64,000 nt of DNA from Gemmataceae bacterium (GTDB lineage Bacteria > Planctomycetota > Planctomycetia > Gemmatales > Gemmataceae), in contig SHZZ01000005.1 in assembly GCA_009692005.1 (NCBI GenBank), positions 62,001 to 126,000 of the forward strand, written 5' to 3'. The notes below the pieces were generated by a model, which saw only the letters and a list, made by a program, of their open reading frames with translations, was not told where the DNA came from and did not search any database. A program made the position numbers and the translations under genes. Position 1 is the first letter of the stretch. Every line of letters starts with the position of its first letter. Of this stretch, positions 52,534-60,937 are shown one piece after another.

Positions 52534-53559
52534 ATGGTTTCCAACGACATACCCTGCATCATTTCCGTTTGTCTGGTGGGATTATTAATGTCCCAGGCCC
52601 AGGGTCAAGAGGGGGTAATAAAAACCGCGGAAACGGATTCGCCCATTCAAAACCCCATTTATTTGGAGCAGGGGGACAGCAAGGGCGGAATTACCACGGT
52701 AAATTTCTTTCCGCCGCAGCGCAGCATGTTTCCGGACCACTCCCCCGGAAGAGTCAACCCGTTGCCAAAATCCAAACCCACCTGGCCAAAATCTTCCCTG
52801 GAGGAAACTCCAGTGGAAGCAGACCCTTTTGAGCCAGTAGAACCGCCGTTGCCCTGGGTTTGGGGCGGCATCGGTTTCCGCGCCATTCCCACCGGCCAGA
52901 AAATGGCGCCCAATGGCGTTTTCTATAAACCCGTTTTCTCAATCGACCTGGAACTCAACATAGCCCTATGCGATCTGCGAACTGTCTACCTCTTCAGCGC
53001 CACCCGCTTCTGGGGCCAAAAAGCAGGGGAAAATATCACGAACTCCTCGCAAGGTGATTTCGATTTCAGCAAAAGGCAATTCGACCTCAGTGGCGGCCTA
53101 GCCTGGAATTACTGGCACAATTGGGAAGCACGCGCTTTTGTCTACAGTTATAACAATTTGAACCGCGGCACTTCGCTGGCTTTCCCTGATGGCTACAACG
53201 ATGGCGTCGGCATCAGCAACCGTTGGTATTATTTCGATGACAACTTCTTTGGCGTTGGCTATCTCCCCACCAAGGAATTGATAGGCAATGATGGCAGCGA
53301 TTTCAAACCAAGCTGGTTCATGGAATCCAATATCTGGGTTCCGATCGTCGGGCAGAAATGCCAGGGATACTGGGCCTCGTCACTCATAGCTCAACGGCCA
53401 GGTGAAGCCAGGCTTTTCTATAACGATGTCGGCGTTGCCACCCGAGTATGCAAGAAATGCCCGCAGTTGGAATTCCGCACGGGCAGTGAGATCACAACAG
53501 ATTTAGTGATTGGAAAAACCTATGCCCTTTATTACCTCGGCGTGTTTGTGCCGTTTTAA
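52534..53559 (+). CDS. Exported outer-membrane-type protein of unknown function
   Basis: A 341-residue protein with an N-terminal signal (IISVCLVGLLMSQAQGQ). Residues ~50-110 are Pro-rich and low in predicted structure; from ~120 on there are alternating aromatic/polar stretches (VFSIDLELNIALCDLRTVYLF, FDLSGGLAWNYWHNWEARAFVYSYNNLNRG) ending in Phe (YLGVFVPF), like a small outer-membrane beta-barrel. I do not recognise a named family. An ATG at 52534 is the plausible start. It lies alone, plus strand, between divergent or convergent minus-strand genes. Function unknown. Confidence 0.6.
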   Translation: MVSNDIPCIISVCLVGLLMSQAQGQEGVIKTAETDSPIQNPIYLEQGDSKGGITTVNFFPPQRSMFPDHSPGRVNPLPKSKPTWPKSSLEETPVEADPFEPVEPPLPWVWGGIGFRAIPTGQKMAPNGVFYKPVFSIDLELNIALCDLRTVYLFSATRFWGQKAGENITNSSQGDFDFSKRQFDLSGGLAWNYWHNWEARAFVYSYNNLNRGTSLAFPDGYNDGVGISNRWYYFDDNFFGVGYLPTKELIGNDGSDFKPSWFMESNIWVPIVGQKCQGYWASSLIAQRPGEARLFYNDVGVATRVCKKCPQLEFRTGSEITTDLVIGKTYALYYLGVFVPF

Positions 53560-53662
53560 CGGCGCGGTTTGAAGCCCCATGCCTTTGCCAACAGCAATTA
53601 AAAAGCCCTTCACTCACACCCGGGTTGAAGTGCAGTAACGGGTTTGGAAAGAAGCTAAAGAA

Positions 53663-54058
53663 TTAATCCACTTTGATGTCTTGCTTGTTTTCCCCAGGGT
53701 TAACGGTAATCGACAGGGTTGTTTTCTCGCGAGAAAACTTGCCCTTGAAGCGGTCGGCAGAAGGAGCCTTGGGATTGGGCGGGCCTGAAGACTGGCTGAG
53801 AATAATCACCTTGTATTTGCCCGGGGGAATAGTTCCCCCTGCAGTCACAACGCTGAAGGTGCCATCCATGGCGACATCGGCCATGTGGCTGCCATCCTTT
53901 CCCCCTTCCGGAACGAATTGGACCTGAACCAATTCGCCTTCCACTTTTTGAATGGCAACGCCATTCACCAGCAACTTGCCGGTCAGGGTGGTCTTGGTCC
54001 CGCCGCCACACCCCGCCAGGAACAAACACACCGCACCAATGGCCAAACAATACTTCAT
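53663..54058 (-). CDS. Small lipoprotein paired with DUF1559
   Basis: A 131-residue lipoprotein: signal MKYCLAIGAVCLFLAGCGGG with lipobox LAGC, lipidation at Cys17. The mature part reads TTLTGKLLVNGVAIQKVEGELVQVQFVPEGGK, then VAMDGTFSVVTAGGTIPPGKYKVIIL, a carboxypeptidase-regulatory-like (beta-sandwich) fold of about 100 residues. Such lipoproteins commonly follow DUF1559 genes in planctomycetes; here the gap is 10 bases. Probable role: a partner for the surface or pilin-like protein. The function is not established. Confidence 0.82.
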   Translation of the reverse strand: MKYCLAIGAVCLFLAGCGGGTKTTLTGKLLVNGVAIQKVEGELVQVQFVPEGGKDGSHMADVAMDGTFSVVTAGGTIPPGKYKVIILSQSSGPPNPKAPSADRFKGKFSREKTTLSITVNPGENKQDIKVD

Positions 54059-54068
54059 AAAGGCTCCT

Positions 54069-55097
54069 TTACTCGGTGTAGTTAATTACCTGACCATCGA
54101 TGCGGCTGAATATCAAGAAATAATTCAACTGGCTGATGGAATTCCTAATAAAGCGGATGCTGCCATCGCAAAACGCCAGTTGCACGCCGCCCGTGTGTCG
54201 ACTTTTGGCGGTGACCTGCCAGCTTCCACACCCGGAACAGCAGCCCATCCCTTGCTCGACATCATCAATACCGCCTTCAATATCATCGTAGCCGGAAAGG
54301 CTGATATTGGGGCCGGGTGAATCGCCCCGCCCGCTGGCGGAAATAATGCTGGCGCCGACTTGGCCCATGGCCCAGGTGCCGCGAATATCAACCGCCCCAG
54401 TCCCCACCCGCAATTCGGAAATCATGACCGTTTGCGAGGTGCCATCGTATATTTTCTGCAAGCCAATACCTTTGTTGGCAGACATCACTCCCGCCCCGGG
54501 GGAATTAGTTGGATAGCCATAACCAGCAATGCTGGCGGTTCGTTCGGTCCAGTTGTTGTTGGTCCTTTCCAAGGCGCCTTCACCACCGCCATTCCACCAC
54601 ATGCCGCAGCCGCCATTGGCGCCATAGTTACCCCTGGCCCAGTTCCCACCTGCGCGGCTACATGGCGTATCGGAAACATCGGTCGGACAGAGAAAGACTT
54701 TGAGTTTATTGCCGCGAACACTCCTCCAGGTGGCATCGCCATTTGCCATATAATTGGTAACGCTGGAGGCCACTTGGGTGTACATGGCGCTTTGTTCTAT
54801 GTAGGGAAGGATCAAAATAGCCCAATTGGGACCAAAGTTTTCACCAAAACGGGAGGAATCTCCAACGGTGGAGCGGAGCATGACCGCTGGGGGAAGGCTA
54901 TGATTCGAGTCGTGGTAATTAACACAGGCAAGGCTCAATTGCTTGAGATTATTGGCGCATTGAGATTTGGCGGCAGCTTCCCGAACTTTTTGCACGGCAG
55001 GAAGTAGCAAGCCAATAAGAATGGCAATGATGGCAATGACTACAAGAAGTTCGATGAGGGTAAACCCCCAGCGCTTAGAGTGGAGTGAGGCAACCAT
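54069..55097 (-). CDS. DUF1559 prepilin-like protein, intact tandem copy
   Basis: DUF1559 protein of 342 residues. Prepilin signal [20 protein letters not shown], then [36 protein letters not shown]. The C-terminus has the family signature SRHTGGVQLAFCDGSIRFI. The middle carries MGCCSGCGSWQ, also found in the neighbouring broken copy. ATG 55097 is the start, with GGAG seven bases upstream. A lipoprotein gene follows after 10 bases. At 55248-56294 lies a close paralogue in the same orientation, so these are tandem duplicates; in this copy the codon matching the other copy's TAG is CAA (Gln). Confidence 0.92.
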   Translation of the reverse strand: MVASLHSKRWGFTLIELLVVIAIIAILIGLLLPAVQKVREAAAKSQCANNLKQLSLACVNYHDSNHSLPPAVMLRSTVGDSSRFGENFGPNWAILILPYIEQSAMYTQVASSVTNYMANGDATWRSVRGNKLKVFLCPTDVSDTPCSRAGGNWARGNYGANGGCGMWWNGGGEGALERTNNNWTERTASIAGYGYPTNSPGAGVMSANKGIGLQKIYDGTSQTVMISELRVGTGAVDIRGTWAMGQVGASIISASGRGDSPGPNISLSGYDDIEGGIDDVEQGMGCCSGCGSWQVTAKSRHTGGVQLAFCDGSIRFIRNSISQLNYFLIFSRIDGQVINYTE

Positions 55098-55247
55098 GGA
55101 AATCTCCAAGGAAAAGGATAAGAAAATACCCAACTTTATTATAATTTCGACCTGGTACAAATCTCAATCTAATTTTTTACAAAACAAAAGAAAATCCAGC
55201 CGCCACGGCCCTTTCCACCACCCGCATCGAATTTAAAAGCCCGGCCA

Positions 55248-56294
55248 TTAATTCATGTTGATCGGCTGAATGTCGTTCCGGCTGAATATCAGGAAATAAT
55301 TCAATTGACTGATGGAATTGGTGATGAAACGGATGCTGCCGCCGGCAAAACACATTTGCACCCCGCCAGAATGCCTGCTCTTTGATGTCACTTGCAAGCT
55401 GCCCCCGCAGGTACCGCAGCAGCCCATCTGGTCCTTGGGCAAGTCAGTTCCCCCCTCAATATCGTCGTAGCCAGACAGGCTGATGTTGGGTCCCGGTGAA
55501 TCGCCCCGGCCGCTGCCGGCAATAATGCTGGCGCCGACCTAGCCCAAGGCCCAGCAACCTCGTAAATCGGTGGAGACTGGTCCGATTCTCAACTCCGCCA
55601 GCAAAACCGTATTCGATGACCCATCGGGGATTTTATTAAGGGCAATTCCCTGGTTAATGCCCATGGTCCCCGCGCCGGGGGCCAAGACCGGGTAGCCATA
55701 ACCCGAAATGTTGCCAATGCGTTCGAGATACTCGCCGTTGCGCATTTCCATACAAGCCTCGCTAACACCAAACCCATAGTTCCACCACATGCCGCAGCCA
55801 GCGTTGGCGCCATAATTTCCCCTGGCCCACCCGAGCGTTTGGGCTACTCCCGCTTGAGAGTAAGGAGTGCCATCGGAGGAACCAGAGGGGCAGCGAAAAA
55901 CTTTCAGATTGGCTCCACGCACGCTTCGCCAGGTGGCATCGCCCGTGCTCATGTAACTGCCAACGCTGCTGGCGACCTGGGAACACAAGGCAGCCTGTTC
56001 AATAAAGGGGAGAATCATCACAGCCCAATTGGGGCCGAAATTTTGTGTGACCAGCATGGGGCTGGCCACCTGACGGCGCATCATGGCCGAAGCAGGGAGG
56101 TTGTTATTGGTGTCGTGATAATTCACACAAGCAATTCCAAGTTGCTTCAAATTGTTGCCACACTGCGCCCGGGCAGCGGCTTCCCGCACCTTTTGCACGG
56201 CGGGCAAAAGCAAACCGATTAAAATGGCAATGATGGCGATCAACACGAGAAGCTCAATCAGGGTAAAGCCGCGTTTGGGAACAATTTTCAGCAT
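55248..56294 (-). pseudogene. DUF1559 prepilin-like gene with an internal TAG
   Basis: A 349-codon frame interrupted by one stop. It begins at ATG 56294 (AGGAG about eight bases upstream) with [20 protein letters not shown], the prepilin signal, and stays intact through GCWALG. TAG at 55541-55539 then interrupts; translation in the same frame continues with VGASIIAGSGRGDSPGPNIS and ends at 55248. The neighbour 54069-55097 has WAMGQVGASII at the same place, so Gln (CAA/CAG) became TAG by one base change. No other defect is seen. It may be a recent pseudogene, a truncated product of about 251 residues, or a read-through gene. Sequencing error is the other option. Confidence 0.85.
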
Positions 56295-56377
56295 GGGGGT
56301 ACTCCTAAAAAGGATTACACCCCGATACAAAATTCACAATCCTCTCATCGCAACCATGGTGGTTGAAGATTTACCCT

Positions 56378-57685
56378 TTATTGACCTGCCCTGAGTGGCA
56401 AAATCGGTTGGGTCCAGGCCATCTCTTTATCCCCTTTTAGAAAAGGATTTTTGTGCAACTTGCTGGAAACTACCCTGGCCCGCAAATAGATTTCTTTCCC
56501 GGTAATTTTGTACTCCGGGTTTTCGCCCTCAATTTCAGCCAAAACCTGGCCAATGCCGCTGGAGTAGGTCCCTGTCGCTTGCACCGGTTTGCCGTCCTTG
56601 TCCTTGGCAGCCTGACCCTCCAGAGGAGTTCCCTTTAGAGTACCCAGAAATTGTGTCCGGTAGGCAACCCCTTCCTCTGGCTTTATCTTGAAGCGGTAAA
56701 CATCCCCGGCTTGGTGAATGTCCTCCAGGATCACCCCCGTGGAAGAATAAAAATCCCCCCTTTTCATTGCTTCCAAGAGGAGCGCTGGTTCCAATTTCTC
56801 GGAACGGACCATGACCCAACCCCTACCCGGGTTGGTTTTCCCCGCCCCGAAATCGTGGTACTCGTGCGAATCGTCGGTCGCCAACCCATAAAGAATGGGC
56901 AGGTTGAGTTTTCCCAGGCGAACGGAAAGGGCAATATCCCAAATCTGTTCACAAGAAGGGAAATCCTTGCCGCCATAGTTTCTCACCCCCGGATGGCCGT
57001 TGAAGACTTCAAAAAACTTCAAGTCCGTGGCGGTCAAAATTTCCTCGGCCGGGATCGATTCCCGGAAGTTGGGATGATTCAAAAACCCCAAAGTGGAAAC
57101 GGCGTGTTTCTTCCCCTGAGCCGACAGGTTGCGCAAATTGACCTGAATGGTTTCCCTGACGCTGGCGCCGTCCACCGGTTTCACCGTTTCCTTGATATTC
57201 AACCCGTTCATGTGAATGGGATACTTGGCAAATTTGTGTGTGATTTCCTCGGCGGGAATCATCAGGAATTTTCCCGGCTCCTCAAACATCGCCCGCACCT
57301 TGGAAAGCGGCTTCAAGCGGACCTGGAGTTTCCCTTTTTCCATTTTTTGCTCCACCTGCTCCGGACCAAACCGGGCCAGGTATTTCTCCAAGGCTTTGCC
57401 CTTGGCCCCCACGCCCTTTTCGACCGTGACCCACTTGTCTCCTTCCGCCAGGATGTTGTGCTCTGTCAGGGCGAGAAAATCGTAGCCATGCTTTTTGAAC
57501 CAATCGGTGATCATGTCAGGAAAATCATTGCCGTCGCTCCACAGGGAGTGGGTATGCAAGTTTCCTTTCCAATAGCGGAGTCCTTGCGGTTGGGCCAGGG
57601 TGGAATTATTAACCCCGGGTCCAGACAGCCAAAAGGCCGTGAAAAAAACCAAGGCAACCAGAACGGCTTGCAGCATTTTTCGCAT
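56378..57685 (-). CDS. Exported PHP-domain phosphoesterase-like protein
   Basis: A 435-residue exported protein: signal MRKMLQAVLVALVFFTAFWLS followed by a PHP domain. Metal-binding motifs visible: GNLHTHSLWSDGNDFPDM (the HTH), LALTEHN, the Glu in MIPAEEITHKF, TLGFLNHPNF (His) and LATDDSHEYHDFG (Asp/His). A beta-rich C-terminal part (~330-435) follows. PHP members here could be phosphoesterases or CehA-like hydrolases; the substrate is unknown. A weak AAAGGTG lies just before ATG 57685. It is divergent from the VOC gene across a 180-base region and lies downstream of nothing on its own strand. Confidence 0.83.
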   Translation of the reverse strand: MRKMLQAVLVALVFFTAFWLSGPGVNNSTLAQPQGLRYWKGNLHTHSLWSDGNDFPDMITDWFKKHGYDFLALTEHNILAEGDKWVTVEKGVGAKGKALEKYLARFGPEQVEQKMEKGKLQVRLKPLSKVRAMFEEPGKFLMIPAEEITHKFAKYPIHMNGLNIKETVKPVDGASVRETIQVNLRNLSAQGKKHAVSTLGFLNHPNFRESIPAEEILTATDLKFFEVFNGHPGVRNYGGKDFPSCEQIWDIALSVRLGKLNLPILYGLATDDSHEYHDFGAGKTNPGRGWVMVRSEKLEPALLLEAMKRGDFYSSTGVILEDIHQAGDVYRFKIKPEEGVAYRTQFLGTLKGTPLEGQAAKDKDGKPVQATGTYSSGIGQVLAEIEGENPEYKITGKEIYLRARVVSSKLHKNPFLKGDKEMAWTQPILPLRAGQ

Positions 57686-57853
57686 GGAACACCTTTCACT
57701 TCAGGTGAGAAGAATCGGGGAAAGTTATCATGGCATTCTCTTGGGGAAATGGCAAATCCTGATCCAGCATTTTTTCATTAATTTCCCTGGCGACAAGCCT
57801 TTTTCCCTGCCATCATGAATGCCGCTCAATGCTATTTCAGAGTTTTTTATTTC

Positions 57854-57859
57854 AAGGAG
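57854..57859 (+). promoter_or_regulatory. Shine-Dalgarno AAGGAG deciding the GTG start at 57866
   Basis: AAGGAG ends six bases before GTG 57866, the start of the VOC protein (V-G-Q-P-V-V-H-W). This fixes the start against the ATG at 57815. Confidence 0.65.
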
Positions 57860-57865
57860 ATAATC

Positions 57866-58236
57866 GTGGGGCAACCAGTGGTGCATTGGGAGTTCTGGTC
57901 GCAAGATACTGCCAAGCTGGGAGAGTTTTACCAAAAGGTGTTCGGTTGGGAAATCCAGGCCATTCCAGATATAGGTTACAACCTAGTCAACACAGGCGGG
58001 TCGGGGGGAATCAACGGCGGCATGATGACCCCGAAGGCAGGCCCTTGGCCTTTTACATTGATGTGCCGGAGATTGAATCTTTCTGCGAAAAGATCCGCCA
58101 GGCTGGCGGGGAAATGGTGGTGGAGAAAATGGAAGTTCCCGGAGTAGGCTGCTTTTCCCTGTTCAAAGACCCAGACGGCCGGGTCATCGGCATGTGGCAG
58201 CAGAACAAAACCTGCCCAGGCGACGCACCAAAATAA
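57866..58236 (+). pseudogene. Frameshifted VOC/glyoxalase family gene
   Basis: A vicinal-oxygen-chelate protein of about 123 residues split between two frames. From GTG 57866: GQPVVHWEFWSQDTAKLGEFYQKVFGWEIQ to GGMMTPKAGPWP (near 58051). After that the same protein continues in the frame one base earlier: LAFYIDVPEIESFCEKIRQAGGEM, VPGVGCFSLFKDPDGRVIGMW. The two halves together give a normal VOC domain (first betaalphabetabetabeta module and second with metal Glu in the typical places). One base has been lost (or two gained) near 58043-58051. It could be a pseudogene, programmed frameshift or sequencing error. The strong ribosome site suggests a gene that was active until recently. Confidence 0.8.
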
Positions 58237-58265
58237 TGCAAATAGTCTGGCTCGCAAGAGAACTT

Positions 58266-59207
58266 TTAGCCTTGGCCTAACCCCGCCAACGCGGCTTCAA
58301 GCAAGTCCATGCGGGCCAGGCCCGCGCGCAACGCCTGGGGAATCCCTTGCTCGCCCCAATAGGCCCCGGCCAACTGGCCGCAAACGGCGGCGGTGGTGTC
58401 GGCGTCGTCGCCGAGATTGACCGCCTTCAACACGGCCTCGTCAAAAGCTAACGAGTCATCGAAAGCCCACAGAGCAGCCTCCAGGCTTTTCACCACCCAT
58501 CCGGAACCCCGAATCGCGGGCGGCTGCCGCCGGCGAAAACTCCCCTGGGTCACTTCTTGTATTAACGGATGCAAGGGCTGGATGGCATTGAGTTCTTTCA
58601 AGGGTTGCCAATCGGGCGCCATGACGGCCTCGCGAGATTCACCTTGAATCAGGGCTGCCAGCACCAGGGCCAGGTACCTGCAAGCGGAAAGGCACTGGGG
58701 ACTGGCATGGGTAGGCAAACTAGACTCTTCGGCCAGGCGAGAAAGCTCCCTGAGGTTGGCGGGAAAATGAGCTGCGAAGTAAATTGGCACGGGCGCCAGG
58801 CGCATGATCGACCCGTTGCCGCTCGAATTTTCCGGGCGTACACCCGAGGTCAGGGCGTTCTTGTCCCGCAAGAAGTTCACCAAGGCTTCCCGGGTAGTGA
58901 GACCAATGTCAAAGCAGCGACCGTTCACGGAATATTTTCCCTCCATCCACCAGGAGGTATAACGGCTGGCCTGGTCTTGCAGATCCCAACCAGCAATGGC
59001 AATGCTGTCGGCCAGCGCCAGCGCCAGACTTGTGTCATCAGTCCATTCCCCAGGTTTCAACCCGTGGGTCCCGCAGGATCGATACCTGGTCACCACGGGA
59101 AATCTTCCGGGACTCATAAACTCCACTGGCGCGCCCAAGGCATCGCCAACGGCAAGGCCTATCAGCGCCCCCCGGCAGCGGTTTTTCTTTTCTTCCTTGC
59201 TCACCAT
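58266..59207 (-). CDS. ADP-ribosylglycohydrolase family protein
   Basis: DraG/ARH-type enzyme of 313 residues that removes ADP-ribose from proteins or small molecules. Two Asp-rich magnesium sites are visible: GEWTDDTSLALALADS (Thr-Asp-Asp) and NLGDDADTTAAVCGQLAGA near the end. The N-terminus RGALIGLAVGDALGAPVEF is characteristic. The start is ATG 59207; a TTG at 59219 adds four residues. Neighbours are the broken VOC gene (convergent) and a small secreted protein (37 bases upstream). Target unknown; it may act in stress or nitrogen-related ADP-ribosylation. Confidence 0.9.
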   Translation of the reverse strand: MVSKEEKKNRCRGALIGLAVGDALGAPVEFMSPGRFPVVTRYRSCGTHGLKPGEWTDDTSLALALADSIAIAGWDLQDQASRYTSWWMEGKYSVNGRCFDIGLTTREALVNFLRDKNALTSGVRPENSSGNGSIMRLAPVPIYFAAHFPANLRELSRLAEESSLPTHASPQCLSACRYLALVLAALIQGESREAVMAPDWQPLKELNAIQPLHPLIQEVTQGSFRRRQPPAIRGSGWVVKSLEAALWAFDDSLAFDEAVLKAVNLGDDADTTAAVCGQLAGAYWGEQGIPQALRAGLARMDLLEAALAGLGQG

Positions 59208-59244
59208 ATTCACCCTCAAAACCTGTTGCTTCAGTAAACCGGGT

Positions 59245-59544
59245 TCATGGCGCGCCTTTTATCCGAATGATGTTTTTTAGAGAGTAAATGGGAATTCTTG
59301 TTTCCCTGGCTCCAACCAGATCACCGATCACCACGAAATCCTGGCCCACCTCGATGACTTTCGATCCGCCTTCAATTAGCGTGATCTCGTATTGCCCGGC
59401 GGATTCTCGCAGCACAACTTTTTGCCCTTCCTTCAATACCGACAAAAAACCCTTCTTGCCCTTCTCCTGACCAATCCCCGGAAGTGAAAAACTGACCAGC
59501 CCCAAGAATGCGCCAAGGAAAAAGGTAAACAGCAGACGATTCAT
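59245..59544 (-). CDS. Small exported protein of unknown function
   Basis: A 99-residue protein with a signal peptide (MNRLLFTFFLGAFLGLVSFSL, cleaved near residue 25) and a mature part of about 75 residues that looks beta-rich, with FLSVLKEGQKVVLRESAGQ, YEITLIEGGSKVIEVGQDFVVIGDLV and TRIPIYSLKNIIRI. No family recognised. It precedes the ADP-ribosylglycohydrolase gene by 37 bases and may be co-transcribed. Confidence 0.65.
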   Translation of the reverse strand: MNRLLFTFFLGAFLGLVSFSLPGIGQEKGKKGFLSVLKEGQKVVLRESAGQYEITLIEGGSKVIEVGQDFVVIGDLVGARETRIPIYSLKNIIRIKGAP

Positions 59545-59649
59545 GGGTGGGTCCTTTCCAGGGTAAAAACAAAGTGAAAGCGAGGGTGTAGCATAACCGC
59601 GGGGACAGGGATTTCGGAGGTAATATCTCGAAATAAAGGCGGGAAAAAA

Positions 59650-59720
59650 CTGGGGAACTAGGATTCGAACCTAGACTAACTGGTTCAGAGCCAGTCGTGC
59701 TACCGTTACACAATTCCCCA
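59650..59720 (-). tRNA. tRNA-Gln (anticodon CTG)
   Basis: Cloverleaf on the minus strand: acceptor TGGGGAA pairs with TTCCCCA; the D-arm is GTGTAACGGTAGCAC; the anticodon stem GACTGG / CCAGTT encloses CTCTGAA with anticodon CTG; the T-arm is CTAGG-TTCGAAT-CCTAG. The discriminator is G, usual for tRNA-Gln. The 3' CCA is not encoded. Confidence 0.95.
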
Positions 59721-59821
59721 ATAGACCTTGAAAGGCTAAATGTTCCCGGGCAGTTTTGTCAAGCAATACAGCCGGTCAGCCCATTTTATGTTCGCACTGT
59801 TTTTCTTCAATCGGCGAAGGC

Positions 59822-60919
59822 TCAGAGTTCCCTGGCGGCCGGGCCGCAATAGCGCGAACTGGGCCGGATCAGCCGATTGTTTTCCCTCTGCTCGATAAAA
59901 TGCGCCGACCAACCCGACAGCCGCGAAAGGACGAACATGGGAGTAAACCAGGGAACCGGCAATCCCAGCGCAAGGTACAGGCGGCCAGCCGGCCAGTCCA
60001 CATTAGGGAACAGGTTCTTTTTACTGGTTACAATCTCCTCAACCGTAGCGGCAATTTGATTGAAATGCGCCAGGCCGGCGCGTTCGCAGGCCTGGTTGGC
60101 GACCGGCGCCAAGATGCGCGCCCGCTCGTCCCCTTTCTTGTAAACCCGATGGCCAAACCCCATGATTTTCTCTTTCCGTTCTAATGCAGATAACACCCAA
60201 GCCTCCGCCTTGGCCGGATTACTTATGGTTTCCAGCACCTCAGCCACCCGTTCATTAGCGCCGCCATGCAATTTCCCCTTCAAGGCGCCGACCGCGGCCA
60301 CCAGGGCTGAATGCAAATCCGATTCGGTCGAGGCGACCACCCGCGCGGTAAAAGTCGAGGCGTTGAACTCATGCTCGGCATAAAGAATGAAGGAGGTTTC
60401 CAGGGCTGCAATATCTTCCTGGGCCGGTTCCTGGTCTCGCCACAATCGCAGGAAAAACTCGGCATGGGTTTTGCACGACTGAGGGGGCTTGGGGGTCAGA
60501 CCTAAATCCAGGCGCATGACGCCCGCCACCACCTGAACCGCTTGGCCCAGCAACCGCTCCGCCTTGGCCCGCGAGGCATTAGTTAAATCCTCCCCCGCTT
60601 GCGGATCGAATTGCCCCAAGGCGCTCAGGGCCGTTCGCAGCGCATCCATGGGATTGGCACGGCATGGCAAGTGGCCCACGATTGACCAGATCGGTGGCGG
60701 CACGACAGCAGTTTGAATACGGTTGCGAAATGCCTCCAGTTCCAGAGGGGTCGGCAGTTTTCCCCACAACAATAAGTAGGCGGTTTCCAGCCAGGAAGAT
60801 TTCTCCACCAGGTTGCCGACCGGATAGCCCCGGTAGGTCAAACCCTCGGCCACCGCGGAAATCGCCGTCTCCCCGGCAATAACCCCTTCCAACCCTGGGA
60901 AAAATAGTTCCCTGCCCAT
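59822..60919 (-). CDS. Citrate synthase / 2-methylcitrate synthase
   Basis: Short (type II-like) citrate synthase of 365 residues, condensing oxaloacetate with acetyl- or propionyl-CoA. Catalytic blocks are visible: EHEFNASTFTARVVASTES (the NAST motif), GALKGKLHGGANE with the first catalytic His, MGFGHRVYKKGDERA with the second His, and WSAHFIEQRENNRLIRP with the Arg set near the end. The next gene encodes a methylisocitrate-lyase-like enzyme 18 bases downstream in the directon order, so propionyl-CoA use (methylcitrate cycle, prpC) is plausible. The sequence alone does not separate the two. The start is ATG 60919. Confidence 0.9.
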   Translation of the reverse strand: MGRELFFPGLEGVIAGETAISAVAEGLTYRGYPVGNLVEKSSWLETAYLLLWGKLPTPLELEAFRNRIQTAVVPPPIWSIVGHLPCRANPMDALRTALSALGQFDPQAGEDLTNASRAKAERLLGQAVQVVAGVMRLDLGLTPKPPQSCKTHAEFFLRLWRDQEPAQEDIAALETSFILYAEHEFNASTFTARVVASTESDLHSALVAAVGALKGKLHGGANERVAEVLETISNPAKAEAWVLSALERKEKIMGFGHRVYKKGDERARILAPVANQACERAGLAHFNQIAATVEEIVTSKKNLFPNVDWPAGRLYLALGLPVPWFTPMFVLSRLSGWSAHFIEQRENNRLIRPSSRYCGPAAREL

Positions 60920-60937
60920 ATTCAGACCCTCAATTGA

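Noticed and set aside
55248-56294. Selenocysteine or pyrrolysine reading of the internal stop in DUF1559
   Set aside because: The codon is TAG, not TGA, so not selenocysteine. The paralogue has Gln there and no pyrrolysine machinery is visible in the window.
54069-56294. Tandem DUF1559 genes as a mobile repeat
   Set aside because: No terminal repeats or transposase; ordinary gene duplication explains it.
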